This document shows, piece by piece, positions 7,263 through 15,969 of a DNA stretch of 24,646 nucleotides. The stretch spans positions 1-24,646 of the forward strand of contig CAYLKC010000021.1 in assembly GCA_964384095.1 (NCBI GenBank), given 5' to 3'. Numbering within the stretch: the first letter of the stretch is position 1; each line of letters begins with the position of its first letter. The notes beneath the pieces are model-generated. The model saw nothing but the letters and a program-made list of their open reading frames with translations. It had not been told where the DNA came from and made no database searches. The stretch comes from JAITWN01 sp964384095 (GTDB taxonomy: Bacteria; Pseudomonadota; Gammaproteobacteria; SZUA-140). Both the position numbers and the translations under genes were made by a program.

Positions 7263-10200
7263 ATGGCCCAGGCACCGACAAGGATGACCCGACAACCCCC
7301 GCGTGGCGCGGACAAGCGCGCCTATCCGAGGATACCACTGCGCCTCGCGGCGACCTGTATCGGCGCCAACGGCGGCGCGCAGGTCCGTTGCGAAATCCGT
7401 GATTTCTGCGCCGGCGGCCTGCTTTTGACCTGGCAGCCGCAGGATAGCGGTGACTGGTTCCCGGTCGTCGGCGACGAGGTCGAGGTACGGGCGCGCTGGC
7501 CGGAAGGCCCGAACGGCGTCGATATCCGCCTGCGCGCGCGCATGGTGCGCACCACTGCCGACAGCGCCGGCGTCGCGCTGCTGGCGCCGGACCCCGCGGC
7601 CCTGCGCGTACTGATCCGCTGTGCCGAATCCTGGCGCACCACACGCCGCGCCTCCCCTGCCGTCCCCCCGTCGAGGCCGGACCCTGCGGCGGCGAAGCAG
7701 TTGCTGACCACCTGCCGGGAACGGGTGCTGGCCGCCAGCGCGCGCCTGATCGAGGATGCCCTCAAGCAGCTGATCGCCGAGATGTCCGCCGGCGGTGCCG
7801 CAGTGCTGACGTCGGCGGGCGGTCAGCAGGCACGCGCGGTGTTCGCAAACATGCTGCGCAGCGAACGCACAGATCTCGTGAAACGCTTCGTCTCCACCGT
7901 CACCGCGCACATCGACGAGGAGCGCAAGCCCGCCGAACCGGCCGCCAGCCAGCCGCTGTCGCTGCTCGGCAATGACGAACTCGAGGAATGGCTGTCAGTC
8001 GGCGAGATCGCCAATCATGTCGAGTCCCGCGTCGGTGCGCCGCTGACCGACCTCGAGCGGCGCCTCGCCGAGCTGACGGGCAAGACCATCGACCATCAGA
8101 ACAACCCCTTCAGCCCGCATGTGTTCGCGGAGGCCTTCCAGGAAGTCGTCGAGCATCTGCAGCCGGCACGCGACGTGCGCCAGGCCTGCAACGAGATCTT
8201 CAAGCCGCTGCTGGCCGGCTGGATGGAATCGCTGTGCCGCGATCTCAACGCCCTGCTGATCGAACGCGGCGTGCTTACCGAGATCAGCCACAGGATCGTC
8301 CGCCACGACCACCGCGCAGCCGGGGCCGGTCCGGCGGATGCAGCGGCCCACGCCGAGGCCGCGACTTCAGGCGCGGGCGCGGATCCGGCCGGCGGCCACG
8401 CGCCTGGCGCTGACACCGTCACCGGCATGGACCGGGACCTCTACCAGATCGTGCAGGACATTCGCCGGCTGCGCCGGCAGTATGGTCACGCCGAGGCCGC
8501 GCCGGCCCGGCCGGACGACGGCCTGGCGCCGTCGGTCGTGGTGCTGGGCGCGGATGAAATCATTGCGGCACTGTCGCGTGGCAACGCCGCGTCGTCGGCT
8601 GCGGACGCCGGCGGCGTCCGCTCGATGCCGCTGCGGGAACGGGTCCTCGGTCTGGTCGGCGATCCCGACAGCGGCCAATCCCGCCTCGGCGCGCGCGAGG
8701 ATGGGATCATCGATGTCGCCGACACCCTGTTCTCGTCGCTGCACAATGACGGCCTGGTCGGCAGCAGCGTCCAGCCCTGGCTGCGCCAGCTCGAAGTGCC
8801 CTTGCTGAAGCTCGCCTTGCGCGACGACACGATTCTGACCGACCGCGGGCACGCGGCGCGCGAGGTCATCAATCGCATTGCCCGGCTGGAACTCCGCGAG
8901 GGCGCCGACGGCGGCGCCGGCGATGCCCTGCGACGCGAGGTCGACCGCCTCGTCGAGGCAGTCAGCGTCGGGGAGCATCCCGACCCGGCGGCGTTCGAGA
9001 AGGCGCTGAAGAAGCTCGACCTGCTGATTCGCGTCCAGAACGAGGCCTATGCCGAAAATCTGCGTGAGGTCATCGAGCGCTGCGAGACGGAAACGGATGT
9101 GCCCGTAGTCGCGGATGACGCCAGCGTCGACGCGGCAACGCGCGAATGGATGCGGCGTCTCGGACGCATGAAGACCGGCGACTGGGTACTGTTTTCGACC
9201 CGTCCGGCCCGATCACAGCGCCTGCGCCTGGCGTGGATCTCGAAGGATCGCGGGCGCTATGTATTCGTCAACGTGCTCGGCCTCAGGGAGGCGAGCCTCG
9301 ACGCGCCGGCCCTTGCCCGCGCCTTCGCCTCCGGCGAGGCGGCGATCATCGAGAGCGCGGACGAGCCGGCGCTCGACCGCGCGCAATACACGATGTTGCA
9401 GAACCTGCATCGCCAGCTGCTGCACGAGACCACCCATGATGCGCTGACCGGTCTGTTGAACCGCCAGGAATTCGAACGTCGGCTGCAGCTCGCGCTCGAC
9501 CGCACCAGTGCGGCCGGTATCCCCCATGGTCTGCTGCACCTTGATCTTGCGCAATTCAGCGCCATCAACACCATCTGCGGCAACGAGACCGGGGATCGCG
9601 TCCTGCGCGGGATCGCGGACCTGCTGCGCGTCGCCGGAGCCCCCGTCACCGTCGCGCGCATCGGTTCTGATGAATTCGGCATCCTGCTCGCAGAGCAGGA
9701 CGAGGCGCAGACACAGTCGTTTGCCGAAAACCTGCTGGCATCCCTGCGTGACTATCGTTATCACTGGGGCGATGAGGAACGGACGGTCGCCGCCGGCATC
9801 GGTGTGGTCGGACTGGCAGGTTTCGACAGCGTGGCATCACTGATGCAGGCGGCGGAGTTGAGTTGCCGCGCAGCGCGCAGCGCCGGCGTCAACCGTTATC
9901 ATGTCCACCACCCCGACAGCGTCACCCAGTCGGAACACAGCGAGACCCTGATGTGGCTGAACCGGATCGACCGGGCGCTCGCGGAAGGATCGCTGGAACT
10001 GCGCTGCCAGCGCATCATGCCGGTTGATGCCCGCGACATGATGGCGACCCCGCATCACAGCGAGATCCTGCTCGGGGTCACCGATGAGCATGGCGCCCTG
10101 GTCTCGCCGCAGCGTTTCATCATCACCGCAGAGCACTACCAGCGCATGCCGGCGATCGATCGCTGGGTCGTATCGACGATGCTGCGCTATATCGCCGACC

Positions 10201-10703
10201 ATCGTGACCGCCTCGGCACCATCGGCGGCTTCGCAATCAACCTGTCCGGCTGCTCGATCAGCGACGAGGCCTTCCGCGAATTCCTGCGCGCCGAGATCAA
10301 TGCCAGCGGCGCGCCAATGGAGCATGTCTGCTTCGAGATCACGGAGACCGCCGGCATCACCAGCCTGTCCGATGCCGCCGAGTTCATCACCTCGATGCGC
10401 GAGACCGGCTGCAGTTTTTCGCTCGATGACTTCGGCAGCGGCCTGTCTTCCTATGTCTATCTGAAGAATCTGCCGGTCGACTACCTCAAGATTGACGGCA
10501 ACTTCGTCCGCGCCATGGACGAGAATCCCGCCGATTATGCGGTAGTACGCTCGATCACCGAGATCGGGCATTTCATGGGCAAGAAGATCATCGCCGAGAG
10601 TGTCGAGAACGACGCCGTATTGACGATGCTGCGCGAGATCGGCGTAGATTACGTGCAGGGTTACGCCATCGAACGGCCCATCCGCCTGCGCGAACTCGGC
10701 TGA
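7263..10703 (+). CDS. PilZ-DUF1631-GGDEF-EAL cyclic-di-GMP protein
   Basis: A 1146-residue cytosolic multidomain protein without evident membrane segments. Residues about 16-110 form a PilZ-like domain (DKRAYPRIPLRL, then CEIRDFCAGGLLL, where the usual Ser of the c-di-GMP motif is Cys). Residues about 135-700 look like DUF1631, ending with a beta-rich GDWVLFSTRPARSQRLRLAW section. The GGDEF domain starts at THDALTGLLNRQEFE (about 723) and carries a degenerate RIGSDEFGILL signature near 800. The EAL domain (about 898-1146) has EIL in place of EAL near 934, but keeps NLS, FEITE (~1022), DDFGSG (~1054), YLKIDG, ESVEN (~1111) and QGYAIERP (~1131). I infer phosphodiesterase activity with a doubtful cyclase. 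The start could instead be the ATG at 7284. Flanked by a divergent gene and by DUF1499; no partner operon is obvious. Confidence 0.9.
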   Translation: MAQAPTRMTRQPPRGADKRAYPRIPLRLAATCIGANGGAQVRCEIRDFCAGGLLLTWQPQDSGDWFPVVGDEVEVRARWPEGPNGVDIRLRARMVRTTADSAGVALLAPDPAALRVLIRCAESWRTTRRASPAVPPSRPDPAAAKQLLTTCRERVLAASARLIEDALKQLIAEMSAGGAAVLTSAGGQQARAVFANMLRSERTDLVKRFVSTVTAHIDEERKPAEPAASQPLSLLGNDELEEWLSVGEIANHVESRVGAPLTDLERRLAELTGKTIDHQNNPFSPHVFAEAFQEVVEHLQPARDVRQACNEIFKPLLAGWMESLCRDLNALLIERGVLTEISHRIVRHDHRAAGAGPADAAAHAEAATSGAGADPAGGHAPGADTVTGMDRDLYQIVQDIRRLRRQYGHAEAAPARPDDGLAPSVVVLGADEIIAALSRGNAASSAADAGGVRSMPLRERVLGLVGDPDSGQSRLGAREDGIIDVADTLFSSLHNDGLVGSSVQPWLRQLEVPLLKLALRDDTILTDRGHAAREVINRIARLELREGADGGAGDALRREVDRLVEAVSVGEHPDPAAFEKALKKLDLLIRVQNEAYAENLREVIERCETETDVPVVADDASVDAATREWMRRLGRMKTGDWVLFSTRPARSQRLRLAWISKDRGRYVFVNVLGLREASLDAPALARAFASGEAAIIESADEPALDRAQYTMLQNLHRQLLHETTHDALTGLLNRQEFERRLQLALDRTSAAGIPHGLLHLDLAQFSAINTICGNETGDRVLRGIADLLRVAGAPVTVARIGSDEFGILLAEQDEAQTQSFAENLLASLRDYRYHWGDEERTVAAGIGVVGLAGFDSVASLMQAAELSCRAARSAGVNRYHVHHPDSVTQSEHSETLMWLNRIDRALAEGSLELRCQRIMPVDARDMMATPHHSEILLGVTDEHGALVSPQRFIITAEHYQRMPAIDRWVVSTMLRYIADHRDRLGTIGGFAINLSGCSISDEAFREFLRAEINASGAPMEHVCFEITETAGITSLSDAAEFITSMRETGCSFSLDDFGSGLSSYVYLKNLPVDYLKIDGNFVRAMDENPADYAVVRSITEIGHFMGKKIIAESVENDAVLTMLREIGVDYVQGYAIERPIRLRELG

Positions 10704-10764
10704 TTCGACCCGCGCCCGTTTGCCGGGCGACAATCGCATCCGTTATGCTCGTGACATCGACGCT

Positions 10765-10771
10765 GAAGGAG
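10765..10771 (+). promoter_or_regulatory. Ribosome binding site of the DUF1499 gene
   Basis: GAAGGAG, 6 nt before the ATG at 10778. It rules out the upstream in-frame ATG at 10745. Confidence 0.75.
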
Positions 10772-10777
10772 CAGCCC

Positions 10778-11530
10778 ATGTCCGCCCCTGCCCATTCCCG
10801 ACTGGTTGCCCGCCTGGTCATCGCCGCGATGACCGTGGTCGGGCTTGCGATGCTGCTCGCCGTGTTCTCAGGCTTCGGTCATCGCTGGGGCTGGTGGGAC
10901 TTCCGCACCGGCTTCCAACTCCTGCGCTGGGGCGCGTGGCTCGCGCTTGGCGGCGGCGCGCTCGCCCTGCTGGCGCTGCTGATTTCGCTGGTGCGCCGGC
11001 GGCCGCGCGAGACCGCGGCCGCCGGGATCGTCGTGCTGGTCGCAGTTGCGGTAATCTCGGTGCCCCTGCAATGGATGCAGCTCGCGCGCAGCGTACCGCC
11101 GATACACGATATCAGCACCGACACCGCGAATCCCCCGGCCTTTGTCGCGATCCTGCCTTTGCGCGCCGGCTCGCCGAACCCGCCGGACTATGCCGGCGAA
11201 GAGGTAGCCGCGCAGCAGCGCGAAGCCTACCCCGATATCGTTCCGCTCGAACTCGACATCGGCGTCGACGCCGCGTTCGCGCTCGCGCTCGATGCCGTCC
11301 GCGCCTCGGGATGGGAGATCATCGATGCGGAACCGGCTACCGGCCGGATCGAGGCCGTCGCAACGACCTTCTGGTTCGGCTTTCGCGACGATGTCGTCGT
11401 GCGCGTCACCGCGCATGGCGCGGGGTCGATGATCGACGTGCGTTCGAAGTCCCGGGTCGGACGCGGCGATGCCGGCGCCAATGCGTTGCGCATCCGCGCC
11501 CTCCTCGACCGCGTCGAGGCACGGCGCTGA
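10778..11530 (+). CDS. DUF1499 family membrane protein
   Basis: A 250-residue protein with three hydrophobic segments in the first 105 residues (about 8-30, 45-70 and 80-100), followed by a soluble DUF1499 domain beginning SVPPIHDISTDTANPPAF. That motif, with the later ALDAVRASGWEIIDAEP and IEAVATTFWFGFRDDVVVRV sections, is typical of the family, whose function is unknown. The start at 10778 is supported by GAAGGAG 6 nt upstream; a longer frame from 10745 lacks this. It lies 74 nt after the c-di-GMP gene and ends tail-to-tail with the flavin reductase gene, only 10 nt away. Confidence 0.88.
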   Translation: MSAPAHSRLVARLVIAAMTVVGLAMLLAVFSGFGHRWGWWDFRTGFQLLRWGAWLALGGGALALLALLISLVRRRPRETAAAGIVVLVAVAVISVPLQWMQLARSVPPIHDISTDTANPPAFVAILPLRAGSPNPPDYAGEEVAAQQREAYPDIVPLELDIGVDAAFALALDAVRASGWEIIDAEPATGRIEAVATTFWFGFRDDVVVRVTAHGAGSMIDVRSKSRVGRGDAGANALRIRALLDRVEARR

Positions 11531-11540
11531 GGCGAGGGGA

Positions 11541-12089
11541 TCAGGCCGGCCGGGATCCGGCCCAGGCGACGAAGCCATCCAGATAGCGTTGCAGACGCTT
11601 GCGCGTGTCGGCATCCGCCAGTCTGCCCTCGTCGTCGAACAGCGTGGCTACCGATGACAGCGCAAGCTCCGGCGCCGGGTAGACCGGCGTCAGCGTGCCC
11701 GCCAGCACCAACTTCAGATGGGCCTGCGCCCGCGCGCCGCCGATCGCGCCGGGTGATGAGGTGATGACACCGGCGGGCTTGCCGGCCAGCGGTGACTTGT
11801 AGGCAGGCCGCGAGGCCCAGTCGATCGCGTTCTTGAGTACTCCGGGGATGCTGTAGTTGTATTCCGGCGTCATGAACAACAGCGCATCGGCGGCGCTGAT
11901 AGCCTCGCGCAGGGCAACGACCGCGGCGGGCGGATTCTCGCCGTCGAGATCGGCATTGTAGTGCGGCAGCATATCGATGGGCTGGCGCTCCAGCGTCACC
12001 CCGCCGGGCAGCATCGCCGCGGCCTCCGTCAGCAGGCGCTGGTGCCAGGAGGCAGCACGCAGGCTGCCTGCAATGCCGAGCAGTTTCAT
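11541..12089 (-). CDS. NAD(P)H-dependent FMN reductase (flavodoxin fold, ChrR-like)
   Basis: A 182-residue cytosolic flavoprotein expected to reduce quinones or other electrophiles with NAD(P)H through FMN. The phosphate-binding loop GIAGSLRAAS is at residues 5-14, the flavin-contacting motif PEYNYSIPGVLKNAIDW at 75-91, and SSPGAIGGARA near 111-121. These are the hallmarks of the NADPH-dependent FMN reductase family (ChrR, YieF, azoreductase relatives); the substrate cannot be told. Its ATG overlaps the stop of the upstream ATP-grasp gene in an ATGA quadruplet (12086-12089), so it is translated from the same mRNA as the ligase/7TM/protease cassette. Such a reductase is not an expected member of that cassette. 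Confidence 0.92.
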   Translation of the reverse strand: MKLLGIAGSLRAASWHQRLLTEAAAMLPGGVTLERQPIDMLPHYNADLDGENPPAAVVALREAISAADALLFMTPEYNYSIPGVLKNAIDWASRPAYKSPLAGKPAGVITSSPGAIGGARAQAHLKLVLAGTLTPVYPAPELALSSVATLFDDEGRLADADTRKRLQRYLDGFVAWAGSRPA

Positions 12090-13063
12090 GTCCTCTCTCC
12101 CTGTCCTGGTGCAGGGGCGCCATCGCCGGCGAAGGCCCGCATCGCCCAGGCGACGCGGGCCTCCGGGGCTTCGGCGCGATCTCCGAGCGACTCGACGCGG
12201 CGCAGTCGCGGCAGCAAGCCGCTGCCATTCGCGATCTGTATCGCGAGACCGGGCCGCGCGTTGAGTTCAAGCAACGCGGGGCCGTGCTTGCGGTCGAGGA
12301 CGAGATCGGCGCCGATATAGCCCAGCCCGGTCATCTCATAGCAACGCGCGGCCAGCGTCAGCAGGACCTGCCAGTCGGGGGTCGTGATCTCGTCCAGCCG
12401 CTTGCCGGTGTCGGGATGCACCTGCACACGGCGCCCGAACTGCACCGCATGGATGGCCTTGCCGCTCGCAATGTCGAGCCCGACGCCGATCGCGCCCTGA
12501 TGAAGATTGGCCTTGCCGTCGGAGGCATGCGTCGACAGGCGCAGCATCGCCATCACCGGGTATCCGCGAAACACGATGATGCGGATGTCCGGGATCCCTT
12601 CATGGGAATAGCCCTCGAATTGCGGACTCAGGTGGATCAGGTCCTCGATGATCGCGGTGTCCGGCGATCCCGCCAGGGAATACAGTCCGGCGAGAATATT
12701 CGACAGGTGACGGCGGATGTCGTCGATACTGATCTCCTTGCCGGAAGACTTGATGAAGCGGTCCCCGTGCCGGCCGGTGATGATCAGGATGCCCTTCCCG
12801 CCCGAACCCCGCGCCGGCTTGATCGCAAAGCCGTCGAGTTCGCCAAGCTGGCTGTCGACGCGACGGATCTCGTGCTGGCTGCGGATGACGAAGCGCAGCA
12901 ACGGCGTCGCCAGCCCGTACTCATGGGCGAGCAGCTTGGTCTTGAGCTTGTCGTCGACCAGCGGGAAACGCCTGCGCTCATTGTATCTGCCGATGAAATC
13001 GATATTGCGGCAATTCATGCCGAGGATGCCGGCCCGCTGCAACCGGAAAGGATTGATCAGCAT
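12086..13063 (-). CDS. Alpha-L-glutamate ligase-like protein (RimK-related ATP-grasp)
   Basis: A 325-residue ATP-grasp enzyme of the RimK-related family found beside 7TM-transglutaminase proteins. ATP-grasp features are visible: the N-terminal ILGMNCRNIDFIGRYNERR block, the glycine-rich loop KPARGSGGKGILII at about 82-95, an IIEDLIHLSP strand at about 138-147 and the Mg-binding ALLELNARPG at 263-272 (E266, N268). Such enzymes join an amino acid or amine to a carboxylate with ATP; the acceptor here is unknown. The start at 13063 overlaps the stop of the 7TM gene by one nucleotide (TGATG). The open frame runs further upstream in the wrong frame of the 7TM gene; that part is spurious. Confidence 0.9.
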   Translation of the reverse strand: MLINPFRLQRAGILGMNCRNIDFIGRYNERRRFPLVDDKLKTKLLAHEYGLATPLLRFVIRSQHEIRRVDSQLGELDGFAIKPARGSGGKGILIITGRHGDRFIKSSGKEISIDDIRRHLSNILAGLYSLAGSPDTAIIEDLIHLSPQFEGYSHEGIPDIRIIVFRGYPVMAMLRLSTHASDGKANLHQGAIGVGLDIASGKAIHAVQFGRRVQVHPDTGKRLDEITTPDWQVLLTLAARCYEMTGLGYIGADLVLDRKHGPALLELNARPGLAIQIANGSGLLPRLRRVESLGDRAEAPEARVAWAMRAFAGDGAPAPGQGERT

Positions 13064-14577
13064 CAACGCGCATTCTCCTCGACATCGCGGAAGCGGCGCA
13101 GCTCGAGCAGGCGATAGCCGGTGTACTGGCCCATCAGCATGATCAGGGCGATGAGCACGAGGTTCAGTTCCGGGAAATTGAAACTCAGGTGTCCCGCCAG
13201 CGGATGCTGCATCAGCAGGTAGGCGAGGATCGCGACCAGCAGGCTGCCGCTGCCCTGGACCAGCACCTCCCATGGCCCCTCCTCCTCCCACAGGATCGAC
13301 ATACGTTCGATGGTCCACGCGATGATGATGATCGGGAAGAATGCGACAGTCATGCCGGTATTGAAGCCGAGCTGGTAGCCGAGCAGGCTCATCGTCGCGA
13401 TGATGAAGATCACGATGACGATGATCGTCGCGATGCGTGCGACCAGTAACAGGTTCAGATAGGACAGATAACTGCGCAGCAGCAGGCCCAGCGCAACGAT
13501 GGCGACGAAATTGACGAGTCCGGGCACCAGCGAGGTCTGCAGGAAGGCCAGCGAGATCAGCACCGGCATGAATGTGCCGGAGGTGCGCACGCCGACCATG
13601 ATGCGCATGAACACGGTGACCAGCGCGCCGATCGGCAGCAACAGCAGCAGTTTGAACACGCTCTGTTCCTCGATCGGCAGGCGATGGATGCTGAGCAGAC
13701 CGAAGCCGCCTTCGTCGATCTGGGCCTGGGCCAGTTCGAGCGCCGGCACCGCCTGGCGAATCATCGAGAAGCTGACCTGGGAACCGCTGCCGCCGATCAG
13801 GTCGACCAGCGAGCTGCCACCCCGATGCCACAGCAGCAGGTTCTCGGGCTTGCCCTGCTGACCACTGACCGGATCGAAGACGACCCAGCGGCCATCGGTG
13901 AAAATCTCGATCACCGACGTCAGGGTCTGGTTGCGGCGGGCATCCTCCAGCGACAGACCCATCGAGATCCTGGCCGGAATTCCGGCCTGGGTCAGCAGGC
14001 GCGCGAGCAGGTCGATGCGGCGGTGATTGGTCAGCAGCAAGGCGGCATTCTGCGACGGATCAGTGGCGGACAGCTCGCGAATCAGCTCGCGGGCCATGCT
14101 CTCCGGCGTGCTCGACCGCGCGCTCGCGCTGGCCAGCAGCTGTTCGGCCGCGGTCGCCTCCGGTTGCTCCCAGAATACCGGACCGGCGGGTGGCGGCGGC
14201 TCGCGCCCGCCGGGATCGCTGACATCACGATCGGGGATGACCTGGATCTTGTAATACAGCGTCTGCCGGCCGGATGCCTGGCGCACCGACCATTCCCCGC
14301 GGCGGTGGCCGTCATGCTCGACGATTGCAAAGCCGTAGCCCGGCGATGCGGTCTGCTCGATGAAGACCCGGAAGCCGGGCGGGTCATCGGGGATGTTCAG
14401 GCTCAGGAGCACCGGGCCGTCGGCGGCGACGAAATCGACGCGGGCCTCGACCATCCACACCGGTTGCTGTTCGCCCGGCAGGAACGGGATACCGGTCTCG
14501 GCCTGGCGCAGCCAGGCGGTGACGAGACCAACCGTGATCATCAGCAGGATGAAGCCGTAGAACAGCGGCCGCGACAT
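13063..14577 (-). CDS. Inactive transglutaminase fused to 7 transmembrane helices
   Basis: A 504-residue inner-membrane protein. An N-terminal anchor (residues 5-22) is followed by a large extracytoplasmic part (about 25-305) with a transglutaminase-like core: TNHRRIDLLARLLTQAGIPARI at 183-204, then SVIEIFTDGRWVVFDPVSG at 221-239. The Cys and His expected in an active transglutaminase at these places are absent, hence inactive. A multi-helix membrane region (about 307-490) starts FKLLLLLPIGALVTVFMRI, includes GVRTSGTFMPVLISLAF, and ends YTGYRLLELRRFRDVEE. This matches the known 7TM-transglutaminase family. It starts 4 nt after the protease gene and shares one nucleotide with the ligase gene, so the three are translated together. 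Confidence 0.92.
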   Translation of the reverse strand: MSRPLFYGFILLMITVGLVTAWLRQAETGIPFLPGEQQPVWMVEARVDFVAADGPVLLSLNIPDDPPGFRVFIEQTASPGYGFAIVEHDGHRRGEWSVRQASGRQTLYYKIQVIPDRDVSDPGGREPPPPAGPVFWEQPEATAAEQLLASASARSSTPESMARELIRELSATDPSQNAALLLTNHRRIDLLARLLTQAGIPARISMGLSLEDARRNQTLTSVIEIFTDGRWVVFDPVSGQQGKPENLLLWHRGGSSLVDLIGGSGSQVSFSMIRQAVPALELAQAQIDEGGFGLLSIHRLPIEEQSVFKLLLLLPIGALVTVFMRIMVGVRTSGTFMPVLISLAFLQTSLVPGLVNFVAIVALGLLLRSYLSYLNLLLVARIATIIVIVIFIIATMSLLGYQLGFNTGMTVAFFPIIIIAWTIERMSILWEEEGPWEVLVQGSGSLLVAILAYLLMQHPLAGHLSFNFPELNLVLIALIMLMGQYTGYRLLELRRFRDVEENAR

Positions 14578-14581
14578 CGAA

Positions 14582-15388
14582 TCAGTCGTCGCTGTCGGCG
14601 GGGACGATGCGGGGCGGTGCGATATGGGTCCGCCCGACGTCGACGACCATGAGATCCTGCAGCACGTTGCGACCGATCAGCACAGGGAAACTCAGATGGG
14701 AACGATCGGACAGCGTGAATTCGGCGGTCTGCACGACCTCTCCGAGGGTCAGTCGGAATTCGACGACCGGGCGACGCTCGGCATCACCGGCAGACTCCTG
14801 CGTCGACTGGAGGATGCGCACATGACGGACGATGCGGCGCTCGATGACGAAGGCCTCGCCGGAGTCGCGATCGACGAGATTGAATCGTACCCAGCGGTTG
14901 CCGTCGCGCTCGAACTCCTGCATGTCGCGGGCGTCCAGCGAGGCCGACTCCGCGCCGGTGTCGATGCGCGCCTCGAGCACCAGTCCCGGCGGCGACAGTA
15001 ACACCTTCTCGATGCCGCCGACGACCTGGCGGTCTTCGAGCTGCACGACGGTGCGGCCGCCGGGTACCGGTCCGCGGGCATTGCGGGTATCGCGCGCCTC
15101 GTCATCGCCGCATTCCTGCGCCGGCGCCGGTTCACAGGTCAGACGCGCGAACTCCGCGACCATGGTCTGCATCAACGCACCGGACGAGAGCCGCTGCTCC
15201 AGCGACAGACGCTCATGCGCGCGGGCATGCTCGCGTTCGAATTCTGCCAGCCGCGCGTCATGACGGTCGAGGCGATTCTCGATGTCTTCAATTTCGGCGT
15301 GGTCGATCAGCCCGAGCCCCGGCGCGCAGGCGGCGATGAACGAGATGGCGATGATCGTCAGGGTGAACTTCAGTAATGCTCGCGTCAC
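14582..15388 (-). CDS. Retropepsin-like aspartic protease lipoprotein ('ATP-dependent zinc protease' family)
   Basis: A 268-residue lipoprotein with lipobox FIAAC (C21), a charged predicted coiled coil at about 30-65, a variable linker and a C-terminal retropepsin-like domain from about 112. The catalytic motif is IDTGAESAS with D143-T144-G145-A146; the second family block FPVLIGRNVLQDLMVVDVG lies at about 235-255. Databases often name this family 'ATP-dependent zinc protease', but no zinc site is seen and the DTGA motif supports an aspartic protease that would dimerise. The start codon is GTG at 15388, with AGGAAG about 6 nt upstream. It is the first gene of the protease / 7TM / ligase / reductase operon. 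Confidence 0.88.
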   Translation of the reverse strand: MTRALLKFTLTIIAISFIAACAPGLGLIDHAEIEDIENRLDRHDARLAEFEREHARAHERLSLEQRLSSGALMQTMVAEFARLTCEPAPAQECGDDEARDTRNARGPVPGGRTVVQLEDRQVVGGIEKVLLSPPGLVLEARIDTGAESASLDARDMQEFERDGNRWVRFNLVDRDSGEAFVIERRIVRHVRILQSTQESAGDAERRPVVEFRLTLGEVVQTAEFTLSDRSHLSFPVLIGRNVLQDLMVVDVGRTHIAPPRIVPADSDD

Positions 15389-15462
15389 GTATTCTTCCTG
15401 AAATCGTTGGCAGACGCTGCCTGGCAGTATTGAGTCGAGCGCGGACGAGCCGGGAACCCGAC

Positions 15463-15491
15463 AGTATACAGATGTCGGATTCCGTCGTCAG
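15463..15491 (-). promoter_or_regulatory. Candidate sigma70-type promoter of the protease / 7TM / ligase operon
   Basis: On the minus strand CTGACG (15486-15491) is separated by exactly 17 nt from TATACT (15463-15468). These match the -35 and -10 consensus at 4 and 5 of 6 positions. The -10 lies about 75 nt before the GTG start of the protease gene, in a 175-nt gap without any gene. Assigned by eye only. Confidence 0.55.
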
Positions 15492-15563
15492 TTCCTGAAG
15501 ACGAATCGATGATGGCGCCGGCGGGACAGTCGCCGATCGGCGACAGTCGGCACGATGCCGCGG

Positions 15564-15791
15564 TCAGCGGCCGCTGGTATCGTTCGCGGCCTGGTAGTCG
15601 TTGACGATGCGGCGCAGCACCCGGTCGGCCTCGCCGCGGCTGGCGTAGGGACCGAAGAAACGCGGACCACGCACCTTGAAGAACCAGCCATCGACCGAGT
15701 TCTCCGAAGGGTCGAGATAGAACATGCGTTCGCTGCGTAACCAGGTCTGCTGGACAACACGGAGAGGGATGGTCCGGGTGGCGGTCGACAT
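15564..15791 (-). CDS. Small DUF6316-like protein
   Basis: A 75-residue cytosolic protein with no signal or membrane segment. The pattern LRSERMFYLD, then GWFFKVRGPRFFGPYASRGEADRVL, resembles small gammaproteobacterial DUF6316-type proteins with a W-[FY]-F ... G-P-[FY]-x-S-R-x-E-A core, but this assignment is from memory of the pattern only. No function is known. The ATG at 15791 has GAGAGGG 9 nt upstream. It stands alone, 172 nt upstream of the protease operon and 178 nt downstream of the M48 gene, so it probably has its own promoter. Confidence 0.65.
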   Translation of the reverse strand: MSTATRTIPLRVVQQTWLRSERMFYLDPSENSVDGWFFKVRGPRFFGPYASRGEADRVLRRIVNDYQAANDTSGR

Positions 15792-15969
15792 ATGGCAGGC
15801 CCTCTCGATGGTCGTGGTACGGAAATCCCGGCTACGCGGGGACTATTATTGCCGATCGCGCCGGGTTCGGATAGGGGCCTGAAACGATTGCATGATCTTC
15901 ATTCCGGTCAGGCAGTTGGCGCAGTTATCTGAGGCCTGTTCTGGAACTTGCTGACACCGCCGCCGGGGA

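Noticed and set aside
9837..10739. 300-codon minus-strand open frame opposite the EAL domain
   Set aside because: Antisense to clearly conserved EAL motifs; no independent support.
13064..13831. N-terminal extension of the ATP-grasp open frame
   Set aside because: It overlaps the 7TM-transglutaminase gene in another frame, is low-complexity Arg/Gly/Asp, and family homology starts at 13063.
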